8,920 bases of DNA from DATFAS01 sp035254305 (GCA_035254305.1 DATFAS010000144.1:1-8920); one strand, 5' to 3'. Counted from the first letter of the stretch, positions 1 to 6,934 are shown. Made by a program: numbers and translations. Notes: generated by a model not told the origin, from the sequence alone.

Positions 1-429
1 TACCCCATTCCCCCAAAAGAACAACCTCTTTTTGTTGGAGCTTCCCTCAATGATCAGGGTGAGCCCTATTATGTAAAAATGAAATGTATCCCTCGAATCA
101 GTAAACAAATTAACTATAATTCTACTCTTCGATTAGGAACGGAGGCCTTTAAGAGAACACAAATAGATCCTTCCTCTCCTCACGTTGAGTTTATGATTGG
201 AAGAGGTAAATCGAATACATTCAAGAAATTATTCCCGATCTTCGCCAAAGCAAGAACCTGGATAAATAAAACTTTTCGTGGGTTAGGTCCCCGACATTTC
301 AATGCCTATCTCGATGAATTTTGCTATCGTTGGAATAACCTCACAATGAACAATGGCATTTTTGACCCTCTACTCCATTTGTGTCTGAGTCGGAGGGCTA
401 TTTCCTATATTTCCTTAACCCGATATTAA
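1..429 (+). CDS. IS1595-type (ISXO2-like) transposase, C-terminal part, cut by window edge
   Basis: The reading frame is open from base 1 to the TAA ending at 429, giving 142 residues. The start lies outside the window, so the internal ATG at 79 is not the true start. The C-terminal segment TFRGLGPRHFNAYLDEFCYR (residues about 91-110) matches the end of the ISXO2-like DDE transposase domain of Firmicutes IS1595 elements, which usually reads GTYHG...HLQ.YLDEFCYRFNRR. The following GIFDPLLHLCL resembles the family's closing 'LF..LL.AC' stretch. The YLDEF glutamate is part of the conserved C-terminal motif; the earlier acidic catalytic residues would be in the missing N-terminal half or the first residues here. 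Known for the family: cut-and-paste or replicative movement of a short IS. It is the only plus-strand gene in the window. It may be intact or already decayed upstream. Family call fairly sure; exact IS not identified. Confidence 0.85.
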   Translation, partial: YPIPPKEQPLFVGASLNDQGEPYYVKMKCIPRISKQINYNSTLRLGTEAFKRTQIDPSSPHVEFMIGRGKSNTFKKLFPIFAKARTWINKTFRGLGPRHFNAYLDEFCYRWNNLTMNNGIFDPLLHLCLSRRAISYISLTRY

Positions 430-485
430 AGAATAAGTGTCATTTTTTCTTTTCGGAAACGCTAGATAAAAGATCGTCTTATTCT
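430..485. repeat. 8-bp perfect inverted repeat just after the transposase stop
   Basis: AGAATAAG at 430-437 is exactly complementary in reverse to CTTATTCT at 478-485, with a 40-bp AT-rich spacer. The left arm begins immediately after the transposase stop codon. It could form part of the insertion sequence end or a weak hairpin downstream of the transposase. I could not identify a matching left end because the rest of the element is outside the window, so this is not a confirmed terminal inverted repeat. Confidence 0.35.
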
Positions 486-675
486 GAGTCAACGGGATAA
501 CACATCAAAGCTACAAAAAGCTTGCTTGGCTAGCACCAAGCCTTTAAGCACCATCTTCAAGGGCAACGAAGGCAACAGAGCAAGAAGAAGCTTATTCGAC
601 GTATTCCTTCAGTTGCAGAATGGCGCAGGTGGCAGCCTAGTTGCCATTATGAGGAGGCGTATCTACGCTATCCGC
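430..675. other. Gene-less stretch between transposase and DJ-1 gene
   Basis: No gene with a start codon, Shine-Dalgarno site and recognisable product is seen on either strand. A plus-strand frame is open from 466 to 690 in the same frame as the transposase, but it has no ATG until near its end and its translation resembles nothing I know. Visible structures are a perfect 6-bp hairpin GCTTGG-N6-CCAAGC at 524-541 and a short direct repeat GGCAACGAAGGCAAC at 562-576. Part of this should be the right end of the IS1595-type element; the remainder may be an interspersed repeat or a decayed gene. Nothing more can be supported from sequence alone. Confidence 0.5.
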
Positions 676-728
676 AAAAAAAGGGACTAAGAACCTAAAA
701 GTACTTCTACCTTTGGGTCAGCCCCTTT
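676..728 (-). terminator. Intrinsic terminator of the DJ-1/PfpI gene
   Basis: On the minus strand the sequence reads AAAGGGGCT (728-720), a 31-nt interior with CC/GG pairing potential, AGTCCCTTT (688-680), then a run of seven Ts in all (682-676). The 9-bp stem has a single G-U wobble. It begins 10 nt after the TAG stop of the DJ-1/PfpI gene, as expected for a rho-independent terminator. The plus strand lacks a comparable T-run, so it works in the minus direction. Confidence 0.75.
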
Positions 729-737
729 CTCAACATT

Positions 738-1292
738 CTATTTAGTTAGTAATTGTATGAACTCTCGCATAAATCCTGGTAGATCAGGCCAAGCATGTCC
801 ACTTACTAGATTCTTATGGACATGAAGGGTTTGTGTTTGATAGATAGCCCCACATGCTTCAATATCTGGGCGACAAGCTTGATATGCTGTCATTTCAAGG
901 CCTTCTAGATATTCTTTAACAAGTGCTAATACTTGTGATCCATGACAAATGGAAGCAACTGGCTTACCTGTTTCAAAGAAATGAGCAATAATCGGTTTCA
1001 AATGAGGGTTTAGTCTAATATATTCTGGTGCTCTTCCCCCGGGAATAATAAGTCCATCATATTCCCCAGGATTTACTTCTTCAAATGAAAGGTGAGAGTC
1101 CAGGCGATATGCTGGTTTTTCTGTATAGGTCTCACTATGTGGTTCGAAATCATGACAAACTGTATTTAGGGTTTTGCGTTGCGGTGAAGCAATAACCGTT
1201 TCAAACCCCTCTTCTAAACAACGATAGTAAGGATAGAAGACTTCTAATGCCTCTACTGCATCCCCAGTTACAATTAGGACTTTCTTACTCAT
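738..1292 (-). CDS. DJ-1/PfpI (glutamine amidotransferase-like) family protein
   Basis: The product has 184 residues, a full-length single-domain DJ-1/PfpI protein. It shows the Rossmann-like start KKVLIVTGDAVEALEV with a conserved acidic residue (E17), the strand-turn YDGLIIPGGRAPEYIR (residues 78-92), and the nucleophile elbow VASICHGSQ with Cys116 followed by His117. The C-terminal GHAWPDLPGFMREFIQLL (165-182) is typical of PfpI members. The family includes chaperone/deglycase, hydratase and protease-annotated enzymes; the sequence does not decide among them, though a role in stress or carbonyl detoxification is the usual inference. It is cytoplasmic, with no signal peptide. The ATG at 1292 has a good Shine-Dalgarno (GGGGAGG, 1306-1300, 7 nt before the ATG). 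Own promoter upstream and terminator downstream indicate a monocistronic unit. No missing catalytic residue is seen. Confidence 0.9.
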   Translation of the reverse strand: MSKKVLIVTGDAVEALEVFYPYYRCLEEGFETVIASPQRKTLNTVCHDFEPHSETYTEKPAYRLDSHLSFEEVNPGEYDGLIIPGGRAPEYIRLNPHLKPIIAHFFETGKPVASICHGSQVLALVKEYLEGLEMTAYQACRPDIEACGAIYQTQTLHVHKNLVSGHAWPDLPGFMREFIQLLTK

Positions 1293-1333
1293 AAATCCGC
1301 CTCCCCTTTTTGTTACAATTTTCCTACATTTTC

Positions 1334-1373
1334 ATTATATAGTAGACTATTAAAAAATAAAATGGGGGTCTAC
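1334..1373 (-). promoter_or_regulatory. Probable promoter with operator-like palindrome for the DJ-1/PfpI gene
   Basis: A perfect -10 hexamer TATAAT lies at 1339-1334 on the minus strand, about 42 bp before the start codon. The -35 at optimal spacing (1362-1357, TTTTAT) is poor. A 12-bp palindrome ATAGTAGACTAT (1339-1350) abuts and overlaps the -10. The arms GTAGAC (1342-1347) and GTCTAC (1368-1373) form a second inverted repeat bracketing the -35. This looks like a repressor or activator site on a promoter with a weak -35, but no regulator can be named. Confidence 0.5.
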
Positions 1374-1441
1374 ATTGAGATCATCACAAACTTTTAATCA
1401 ATTCTCTTCCTATCCATATCAAAACTTGTAACTCCTCTACG

Positions 1442-2632
1442 TTATCCTCTAACCTTTGGAATCATCATCCGCAGATAAAGAACAAATCCACCAAGCACCA
1501 CGCCCATACCTATGATCGCTACCTTCACTTCAAACCCATGATCCAACAGATACTGAAATACCCCTACCCCAATCATCATGAGTAGGTTTTCGCTGAAGTT
1601 TTGGATGGCGATGGTCCGTCCAGAACCTACTCGATCCTTTCCTTCATCCTGAAGCACCGTATTTAAAGGGATAATGAACACAGCCCCACAAATACCAATA
1701 GCCAATAATAATACAGCTGTTACATAAACATTCACGGGTATTACGGCAACTAGTATTATCAGCATCATGACTGCACCATATAGATAGGAACGATAGAATG
1801 TTCGTACCGGTAGTACATATGGAGCCAGAAGGGCTCCGATCACAATCCCAACCCCCGTAATTCCAACAATAGCAGATTGCTCGAACGATTCTGTGACATG
1901 TAAATACTTAGCTAACCACATAAGAAAGGCAATACGCAAAACAGAGGATGTCATCCAGAACGCACTTGTACCAACTAAAGTAAATCTTGTTTTAGGTAAT
2001 GTAAAAAGAAGCTTAACATCTACCAGAAATTGCTTTGCAGAAGCCCCATACGTCAAAGCTGTATTCCCTGGTTCACATCGAATCCACGGAGCCAGAGCCA
2101 AGGATGCCCCGTAAAGGAGAAGACAGATCCATATTCCAACGTTAGGCGAAAAGCTAGCCAGAAATCCGCCCCCTAACGTGCCTAGCAGGATGGCAGCAAT
2201 CGTAGAGGATTCTAATTGCCCATTTGACTTCATAAGTAGTTCCGTATCCTCTTTACAGATCTCTACCAATACTCCATACTTGGCAGGTGAATAAACCACA
2301 GCCCCAATCCCTACTAGTGTATAGGCAGCTGCCGGAGAGAACCCGGTGAATAATAGAGCTGCCCCAATCCCCTTCACTAGATTTCCAATTAGCAATACAC
2401 TTGATTTCTTATGTTTATCTGCAAATGCTCCAACAAAAGGGGCCAACACAACATAGGCAAGGAGAAATCCGGCTTGTACAAGCAGCATTCCCCCTTCTGG
2501 GTCTTCATTTCCCTTCCTAGCAAGGATGCCAAGAATAACAAAGAAAATAGCATTATCTGCAAAAGCACTTAAGAACTGCGCAATGTAGAGAACCCACAAG
2601 GATTGCTTGGTTTTGCTGTCATCCATTTGCAT
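1442..2632 (-). CDS. lplT: Lysophospholipid transporter LplT (MFS)
   Basis: The product has 396 residues (E. coli LplT has 397) and is a major facilitator superfamily membrane protein with about 12 hydrophobic segments. It shares characteristic LplT stretches: IAQFLSAFADNA (17-28), LAPFVGAFADKHKK (63-76), YTLVGIGAVVYSPAKYGVL, STIAAILLG, TRFTLVGTSAFW, and near the C-terminus VPLN-like IIPLNTVLQDEGKDRVGSG followed by AIQNFSENLLM. Known role in E. coli: flips lyso-phosphatidylethanolamine and related lysolipids inward across the cytoplasmic membrane so that Aas can re-acylate them. The start ATG (2632) overlaps the aas stop by one base (TAATG), implying translational coupling; AAGGGAG lies 4 nt before it. 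A second ATG two codons later (2626) is 10 nt from the same Shine-Dalgarno and equally plausible. No convincing terminator follows the stop. Confidence 0.93.
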   Translation of the reverse strand: MQMDDSKTKQSLWVLYIAQFLSAFADNAIFFVILGILARKGNEDPEGGMLLVQAGFLLAYVVLAPFVGAFADKHKKSSVLLIGNLVKGIGAALLFTGFSPAAAYTLVGIGAVVYSPAKYGVLVEICKEDTELLMKSNGQLESSTIAAILLGTLGGGFLASFSPNVGIWICLLLYGASLALAPWIRCEPGNTALTYGASAKQFLVDVKLLFTLPKTRFTLVGTSAFWMTSSVLRIAFLMWLAKYLHVTESFEQSAIVGITGVGIVIGALLAPYVLPVRTFYRSYLYGAVMMLIILVAVIPVNVYVTAVLLLAIGICGAVFIIPLNTVLQDEGKDRVGSGRTIAIQNFSENLLMMIGVGVFQYLLDHGFEVKVAIIGMGVVLGGFVLYLRMMIPKVRG

Positions 2633-4746
2633 TAGACTCCCTTCCCTACGGCCGTTTCGGCCATTTGTTTAAGAGACACATAATCTATTTTCCCACTTCC
2701 TAGAAGTGGTAGCGAGTTAACACGATCCATCCGGTATGGACATAACATTGGCGAGTAGGCGTGTTGGGCTAGGAAGGAACGAAACTTATCCAATTGATCC
2801 CCAGCTTGCGCGGTATAAAGAAGAATCCTCTCCCCTTTACGTGGATCTGTCACAGCGACTGCAGCTACATCTATATGACCAAAACAAATAGTTGCAAGCT
2901 CTTCTACCTGTCCAAGAGAAATCATTTCCCCGCCAACCTTAGCAAATCGCTTCAACCTAGAAAGAATGGTTACGAATCCTTCTTCATCCTGCTCCACCAC
3001 ATCTCCCGTATCATACCATTCATCAGCCGGTACAAATCCCTTCCCATGAATGAGGTAGCCCTTCATTACATTTGGACCTTGCACTAACAATCGTCCACCA
3101 TTCTCAATCCCTGCCACGGGTTCTATTTTTGAACGAATCCCTGGTACAAGGCAGCCAACCGTTCCTTTTTTATAAGCAAGTGGTGTATTCAGGGCTAAGA
3201 TCGGTGATGTTTCCGTTGCACCATATCCTTCCATAATTCGAATGCCAAATTTCCCTAACCATAGCTCTCGAACCTCATCCTTAAGCTTTTCCGCACCAGC
3301 AAACACATAACGCAAAGAATAGAAATCATAGGGATGAGCAAATCTACCATAACCAGCTAGGAAGGTCGAAGTCCCAAACAAGACTGTTGCATTCGTATCA
3401 TAGCACAGCTCTGGGATCGCCTTATAATGAAGAGGCGTTGGATATAGATAAGTGGCAACACCACTTAGGATCGGTAAGAAGGTTCCCGCAGTGAGACCAA
3501 AGCTATGAAACATAGGCAATGCGTTAAAGATCTTATCTTTTGAGGTAATTCCAATCGAACATAACACCTGTTCAACATTAGAATAGAGGTTTCGATGCGT
3601 AAGGATGACACCCTTGGGCTTCGATTCACTTCCAGATGTAAATAAAATTACCTCCCCATTCCGGGCGGTAGACCTCTGCCCGGACCGAGTAAGTCCTGAC
3701 CATTTATCCCATACTGAAACTTCCATTTTCACATCTTCTAGATAAATAACCTGCACATTTTCCTCAGAAAATCGATCCATCAATTCGGATAAATTCCCCT
3801 TTTCTACAAAAACTCTAGAGGTAATCACCGTACGAATCACCGCTGTTTCACAGCACTCTATAATCGTTCGACTCCCAAGGGAAAAATTAAGAATCGCAGG
3901 CCGAATCCCTATGCGAAACAGGGCAAACAAGGTCACCACATGTGCTGTTGCATTAGGTAGTAGAACTCCAACCGTATCAAACCCTCCGAACCTCTCCTTA
4001 AACTTATGGCCCAATACCGTGCTTGCTAGTAGTAACCCACGGTAGGTTAAGGATTGGCTAGGGTCCTCTACAATCACTCGCTTAGACCCGTGAATACATG
4101 CTGCTTCAAGTAATTCATTGTATAAATTCACTTCATTCTTTAATCGTACATTCAACGATTCATTCTGAAGAATCTGATAGATGTGATCAGTCGCCCGCTT
4201 CTTCTCTGCTCTTAGTGATCTAGCAGCATCTCGTTCCAGTATAAATGGTGAACCCACTGTCAGTTGAACCTTCGGAAACCAGATTGTTTTATTTTTGTCC
4301 CCCATATAGGAAAACTTCGACCTTTCTAGTCCTCTTAGGATCACTGGATACACCTGTGCCCCTGTACGCAGGGCAAGAAATCCAATGCCACTATAGATTT
4401 TCATCAGTGTACCTGTCGTTGTAATTCTCCCTTCTGGGAATAAGACTAGCGGGCTATTCTGATTGATGATACGAACCATTTGGCGAATGGAATAGGGATT
4501 CAATGGGTCGATGGTGATATGTGATCGTGCCCTCATCATCCATGAGAAACGATAGGCTATGCCCGTATTCGCTACAAAGATCACATTTTTTGGTAAAAAA
4601 AGAGCTAGCAATACCGCATCTAGCAACGATGTATGATTCGGCATGAGAATCATAGGTTTAGAGAAATCAAGTTTCTCTAAACCTCTAACTTGAACTCGGA
4701 ACAAACAACGAAATATCCATCTTAGGACCACAAGCAACCATTCCAT
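2632..4746 (-). CDS. aas: Bifunctional Aas: 2-acylglycerophosphoethanolamine acyltransferase / acyl-ACP synthetase
   Basis: The product has 704 residues (E. coli Aas has 719). The N-terminal PlsC-type acyltransferase domain (about 1-200) carries the catalytic NHTSLLD HX4D motif (H38, D43) and FPEGR (103-107). The adenylate-forming domain (about 210-700) carries the ATP-binding loop LFTSGSESKPKG (368-379), GYGATET (507-513), YDTGD (578-582) and the C-terminal catalytic lysine in GSGK (K686). Known reaction: activates a fatty acid on bound ACP with ATP and transfers it to position 1 of 2-acyl-lysophospholipid at the inner membrane face. I chose the ATG at 4746: it has AAGAAGGG 8 nt upstream and matches the E. 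coli N-terminus. A frame extending to a TTG at 4818 adds 24 charged residues without a Shine-Dalgarno. It is followed directly by its partner transporter lplT. No defects are seen in the key motifs. Confidence 0.94.
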   Translation of the reverse strand: MEWLLVVLRWIFRCLFRVQVRGLEKLDFSKPMILMPNHTSLLDAVLLALFLPKNVIFVANTGIAYRFSWMMRARSHITIDPLNPYSIRQMVRIINQNSPLVLFPEGRITTTGTLMKIYSGIGFLALRTGAQVYPVILRGLERSKFSYMGDKNKTIWFPKVQLTVGSPFILERDAARSLRAEKKRATDHIYQILQNESLNVRLKNEVNLYNELLEAACIHGSKRVIVEDPSQSLTYRGLLLASTVLGHKFKERFGGFDTVGVLLPNATAHVVTLFALFRIGIRPAILNFSLGSRTIIECCETAVIRTVITSRVFVEKGNLSELMDRFSEENVQVIYLEDVKMEVSVWDKWSGLTRSGQRSTARNGEVILFTSGSESKPKGVILTHRNLYSNVEQVLCSIGITSKDKIFNALPMFHSFGLTAGTFLPILSGVATYLYPTPLHYKAIPELCYDTNATVLFGTSTFLAGYGRFAHPYDFYSLRYVFAGAEKLKDEVRELWLGKFGIRIMEGYGATETSPILALNTPLAYKKGTVGCLVPGIRSKIEPVAGIENGGRLLVQGPNVMKGYLIHGKGFVPADEWYDTGDVVEQDEEGFVTILSRLKRFAKVGGEMISLGQVEELATICFGHIDVAAVAVTDPRKGERILLYTAQAGDQLDKFRSFLAQHAYSPMLCPYRMDRVNSLPLLGSGKIDYVSLKQMAETAVGKGV

Positions 4747-4754
4747 GTCCTTCA

Positions 4755-4762
4755 CCCTTCTT
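4755..4762 (-). promoter_or_regulatory. Shine-Dalgarno deciding the aas start
   Basis: AAGAAGGG lies 8 nt before the ATG at 4746. The preceding bases create CTTCT-TTA-AGAAG, a small 5-bp hairpin that could partly cover the site. It supports the ATG over the upstream TTG at 4818. Confidence 0.7.
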
Positions 4763-4810
4763 AAAGAAGTATTCTTAGCTTTTATTTTATCTACCTTTGA
4801 TAAAGCTAAA

Positions 4811-4841
4811 AGTACCAACTTTTATTAGTACCGGTTTTAAA
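4811..4841. promoter_or_regulatory. FapR-like tandem element upstream of aas
   Basis: On the plus strand TTAGTACCGGTTTTAAA (4825-4841) matches one half of the palindromic FapR operator of Bacillales (TTAGTACC...GGTACTAA type) perfectly, while the other half is degenerate. A second copy of the core, AGTACC-N2-CTTTTA, starts at 4811, exactly 16 bp from the first (4827). FapR is the malonyl-CoA-responsive repressor of fatty acid and phospholipid genes, so an operator in front of aas-lplT would make sense. The location is 65-95 bp before the aas start, where a promoter could lie, but I see no convincing promoter hexamers to pair with it. AAAAGT-N4-ACTTTT (4808-4823) can also form a weak hairpin. 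Confidence 0.4.
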
Positions 4842-4847
4842 CACATA

Positions 4848-5486
4848 TCAAAACATCTTTTTCTTTTTCGCTAATTGGGCAGCTTCTTTACTTGAAGACA
4901 CTCCCATTTTTTTCAATATCCGATTAACATGATTTTTAATCGTTCTTTTGGCAATGAATAATTTTTGTTCAATTTCTGTTTGCGTATGGCCTTCGTGGAT
5001 TAAATGCAGGATTTCCTTCTCAGAAGTGGTCAGTAGGTTCTGGTTCTCATCCTTCTTCAGGCGAAGAAATTCCTTACGAAGAGCTTGTGCAGCTGAGGCA
5101 TGGATGGCGGATTGATTGGCATAAGCAGCTCGAATCGCCTCTGGAATTTCTCGAAAGTGCAGCTTATTCACATAATTAACTGCCCCCGCTGCGAAAGAAT
5201 CCAGGATCACATCGTCTTCTGTTAATGAAGTTAACATAATAATTTTAAGTGCTTCCTTTTGTTCAAGCATCGCCATCGCTGTATCCAGCCCATCTAGATT
5301 GTTATCTGTCAAATTGATATCCATGAGCACGATGTCAATTTCATTTTCTTGGATAAGAGCTAGCGCCTCCTCCTTCGTTCCCGCTTCCACGACCAGTTTG
5401 AAATCTTCCTCCTGGCTAATTAAATCTGCTACCCCTCTACGCCAAACGGGGTCATCCTCTACGATCATCACACGAATAAGCTGCAC
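4848..5486 (-). CDS. LuxR/NarL-type response regulator
   Basis: The product has 212 residues: an N-terminal receiver domain (about 4-125) and a C-terminal LuxR-type helix-turn-helix (about 150-208). In the receiver, the acidic pair E10/D11/D12, phospho-acceptor D56 (IVLMDINL), T86 and K108 are all present. The DNA-binding domain reads LTTSEKEILHLIHEGHTQTE...AKRTIKNHVNRILKKMGV, the family pattern. It is expected to be phosphorylated by the kinase encoded just upstream and to act on DNA as a dimer. The start is a GTG at 5486; no earlier in-frame start exists, and AAGGAG (5504-5499) lies 12 nt away, somewhat long. The gene overlaps the kinase 3' end by 35 bp, so coupled translation is likely. 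The gap to aas downstream is about 100 bp and lacks a strong terminator. Its target genes are unknown. Confidence 0.93.
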   Translation of the reverse strand: MQLIRVMIVEDDPVWRRGVADLISQEEDFKLVVEAGTKEEALALIQENEIDIVLMDINLTDNNLDGLDTAMAMLEQKEALKIIMLTSLTEDDVILDSFAAGAVNYVNKLHFREIPEAIRAAYANQSAIHASAAQALRKEFLRLKKDENQNLLTTSEKEILHLIHEGHTQTEIEQKLFIAKRTIKNHVNRILKKMGVSSSKEAAQLAKKKKMF

Positions 5487-6858
5487 TACCCTGTTCCACT
5501 CCTTTTAACCGATTGCGAGGGAAATAGAGAAACACATGTGTTCCTACCCCTTCTGTACTTTTCATTTCCATAAAACCCTGGTGCATTCTCATCACCTGAT
5601 AACAGTAAGCCAAACCCAAACCAAAATGAGTGGATTGGTTCTTCTTAGTCGAGAAGAACGGCTCGAATACATGGGGTAAATTTCCTTTGGCAATGCCCTT
5701 GCCATTATCTTCAATCATGATCGTATAATATTTACGTGATAGATAGGTGCGAATCCGAATGACCCCATCCTGCGTTATCGCCTCTACCGCATTTCGCAAA
5801 ACATTGATTAATACCTCATGTAGATGAACAGGATCTATCCATAGGTTGGCTGTCTGAACCTGTTCAATGAGCAATTGAGTTCCTTTGCTTTGTGCAAATG
5901 GTTCAACTTGTCGGATGGCATTTTCTATTTGTTCTTCAACCGAATGAAGGGACTCTTTAAGTTCAATATCACGAATTTTCCCCTGAATCCGCTTCACCAT
6001 ATCTAGCATATGCTCAGTAGATTGGTACAAATCTTGAATATCCTGTTGGATCTCCTGGCTAATCTCAGGCCGCTGATCCTTCCACCTCTCCAAGCGATAA
6101 ATAAGAAGCTGCATTTTGCCTACTTCATTTTTGATCGTGTGATTGAGAATAGAAGTACCGGACGTTAAGGCCCGCATCGTGGTATTCATTTGATTCTGCT
6201 CCACACGGAGTTTAAATCCAAACACCCCAAATTTCATAGAAAACCCTATAAAAAATAAAAATTGAAGTAAAAGAATGAGTACATTGTATTTCCAAACTTC
6301 AAACCATCCAAATAATCGCAGCACATAGATCGTAACCATCACAAAAAGCATGGGAAATGCCCCAATAACCAAGACCACAAAACGACTTCGTTTCATTACA
6401 GGATCCTTTTCCTTAAAGAATCCATAGAAAAGAAGAGCAACAGCGAATAGGATATAGGGAATGGACCAAATGGCTAATCGGTGATAATCAATGGTGAGTT
6501 CTGGCAAAATGGGTGTAGTCATCGTCATATATAGAATAGGGAGTATAGCTGCTATGCCTACAAATTTCATCCATTTCTTCGGTAGATAAGGACATGCATA
6601 TAGGGAGAATTGTAAGAAGGCATACGGGAGTCCGATCTGGCAAAGGAAAGAAGCCATATTAGAGGTCCAATGAAGACCGTTTTTGAGGGAATCTACTTGT
6701 ACGAGTGGTCTAAGCTCATCATCAAGTATTCCCGCCAAAAAGCCAAACCCGCCAACAATCGATGTGATTCCTGCCCATCTTGAGGAATGATTATGCGGAT
6801 CGGTTAGGAGGAATAGTATTCCGGTTGACCAGACGGTCACTAATACAATAGCTAACAT
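5452..6858 (-). CDS. Membrane sensor histidine kinase
   Basis: The product has 468 residues. The N-terminal half holds about seven hydrophobic segments (roughly 1-18, 28-45, 66-87, 97-116, 127-147, 158-180, 190-210) with short loops and no large extracellular sensor, so the signal is probably sensed in or at the membrane. The likely phosphorylation site is H240 in SILNHTIKNEVGKM, followed by a long helical stretch (to about 320). The ATPase domain follows: N-box HEVLINVLRNAVEA (347-360), G1 EDNGKGI (383-389), F-box VFEPFFSTK (397-405), G2 HFGLGLAY (411-418). It is paired with the overlapping response regulator gene. The ATG at 6858 is the only usable start, since an in-frame TAA lies 15 nt upstream. 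The nearest Shine-Dalgarno, GAGGAG, is 17 nt away, which is unusually far. The ligand is unknown. Confidence 0.93.
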   Translation of the reverse strand: MLAIVLVTVWSTGILFLLTDPHNHSSRWAGITSIVGGFGFLAGILDDELRPLVQVDSLKNGLHWTSNMASFLCQIGLPYAFLQFSLYACPYLPKKWMKFVGIAAILPILYMTMTTPILPELTIDYHRLAIWSIPYILFAVALLFYGFFKEKDPVMKRSRFVVLVIGAFPMLFVMVTIYVLRLFGWFEVWKYNVLILLLQFLFFIGFSMKFGVFGFKLRVEQNQMNTTMRALTSGTSILNHTIKNEVGKMQLLIYRLERWKDQRPEISQEIQQDIQDLYQSTEHMLDMVKRIQGKIRDIELKESLHSVEEQIENAIRQVEPFAQSKGTQLLIEQVQTANLWIDPVHLHEVLINVLRNAVEAITQDGVIRIRTYLSRKYYTIMIEDNGKGIAKGNLPHVFEPFFSTKKNQSTHFGLGLAYCYQVMRMHQGFMEMKSTEGVGTHVFLYFPRNRLKGVEQGSAAYSCDDRRG

Positions 6859-6875
6859 AGAAAGTTTTGTTTAAT

Positions 6876-6881
6876 CTCCTC
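6876..6881 (-). promoter_or_regulatory. Shine-Dalgarno-like GAGGAG with abnormal spacing
   Basis: GAGGAG lies 17 nt before the kinase ATG at 6858, against the usual 5-10. No ATG, GTG or TTG in the kinase frame occurs between them. Either the kinase is translated inefficiently or initiation is not standard. Confidence 0.4.
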
Positions 6882-6906
6882 TTTTTTCTATTTTAGAGTC
6901 CATTCT

Positions 6907-6934
6907 ATCATATTAGAGGAAAAGGCTAAAGCAA
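6907..6934 (-). promoter_or_regulatory. Candidate sigma-A promoter for the two-component genes
   Basis: On the minus strand TTGCTT (6934-6929) and TATGAT (6912-6907) are separated by 16 bp. The -10 matches TATAAT at five of six positions; the -35 keeps the TTG. It lies about 50 bp before the kinase ATG and downstream of the hairpin ending the exonuclease gene, fitting the start of a kinase-regulator transcript, possibly reading on into aas-lplT. Confidence 0.5.

Noticed and set aside
466..690. Start-less plus-strand open frame after the transposase
   Set aside because: It lacks a start codon near its beginning and any similarity I recognise; kept only as part of the unexplained segment.
1311..1328. 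TGTTA...CTACA resembling a GlnR/TnrA box
   Set aside because: Spacing is one base too long and a conserved T is missing; it lies in the 5' leader of the DJ-1 gene with no nitrogen link.
1374..1441. Possible terminator after lplT
   Set aside because: No stem followed by a T-run could be found; only AT-rich sequence with partial complementarity.
1893..2114. Plus-strand 73-codon open frame
   Set aside because: It lies wholly inside lplT on the opposite strand; no Shine-Dalgarno or recognisable product.
2794..3087. Plus-strand 97-codon open frame
   Set aside because: It is antisense to the well-conserved adenylation domain of aas and resembles no known protein.
4747..4818. TTG-initiated N-terminal extension of Aas
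   Set aside because: No Shine-Dalgarno before the TTG, the extra residues are not in the E. coli protein, and a good site precedes the ATG at 4746.
5299..5508. Plus-strand 69-codon open frame rich in serine
   Set aside because: Antisense shadow of the response regulator receiver domain; low-complexity translation.
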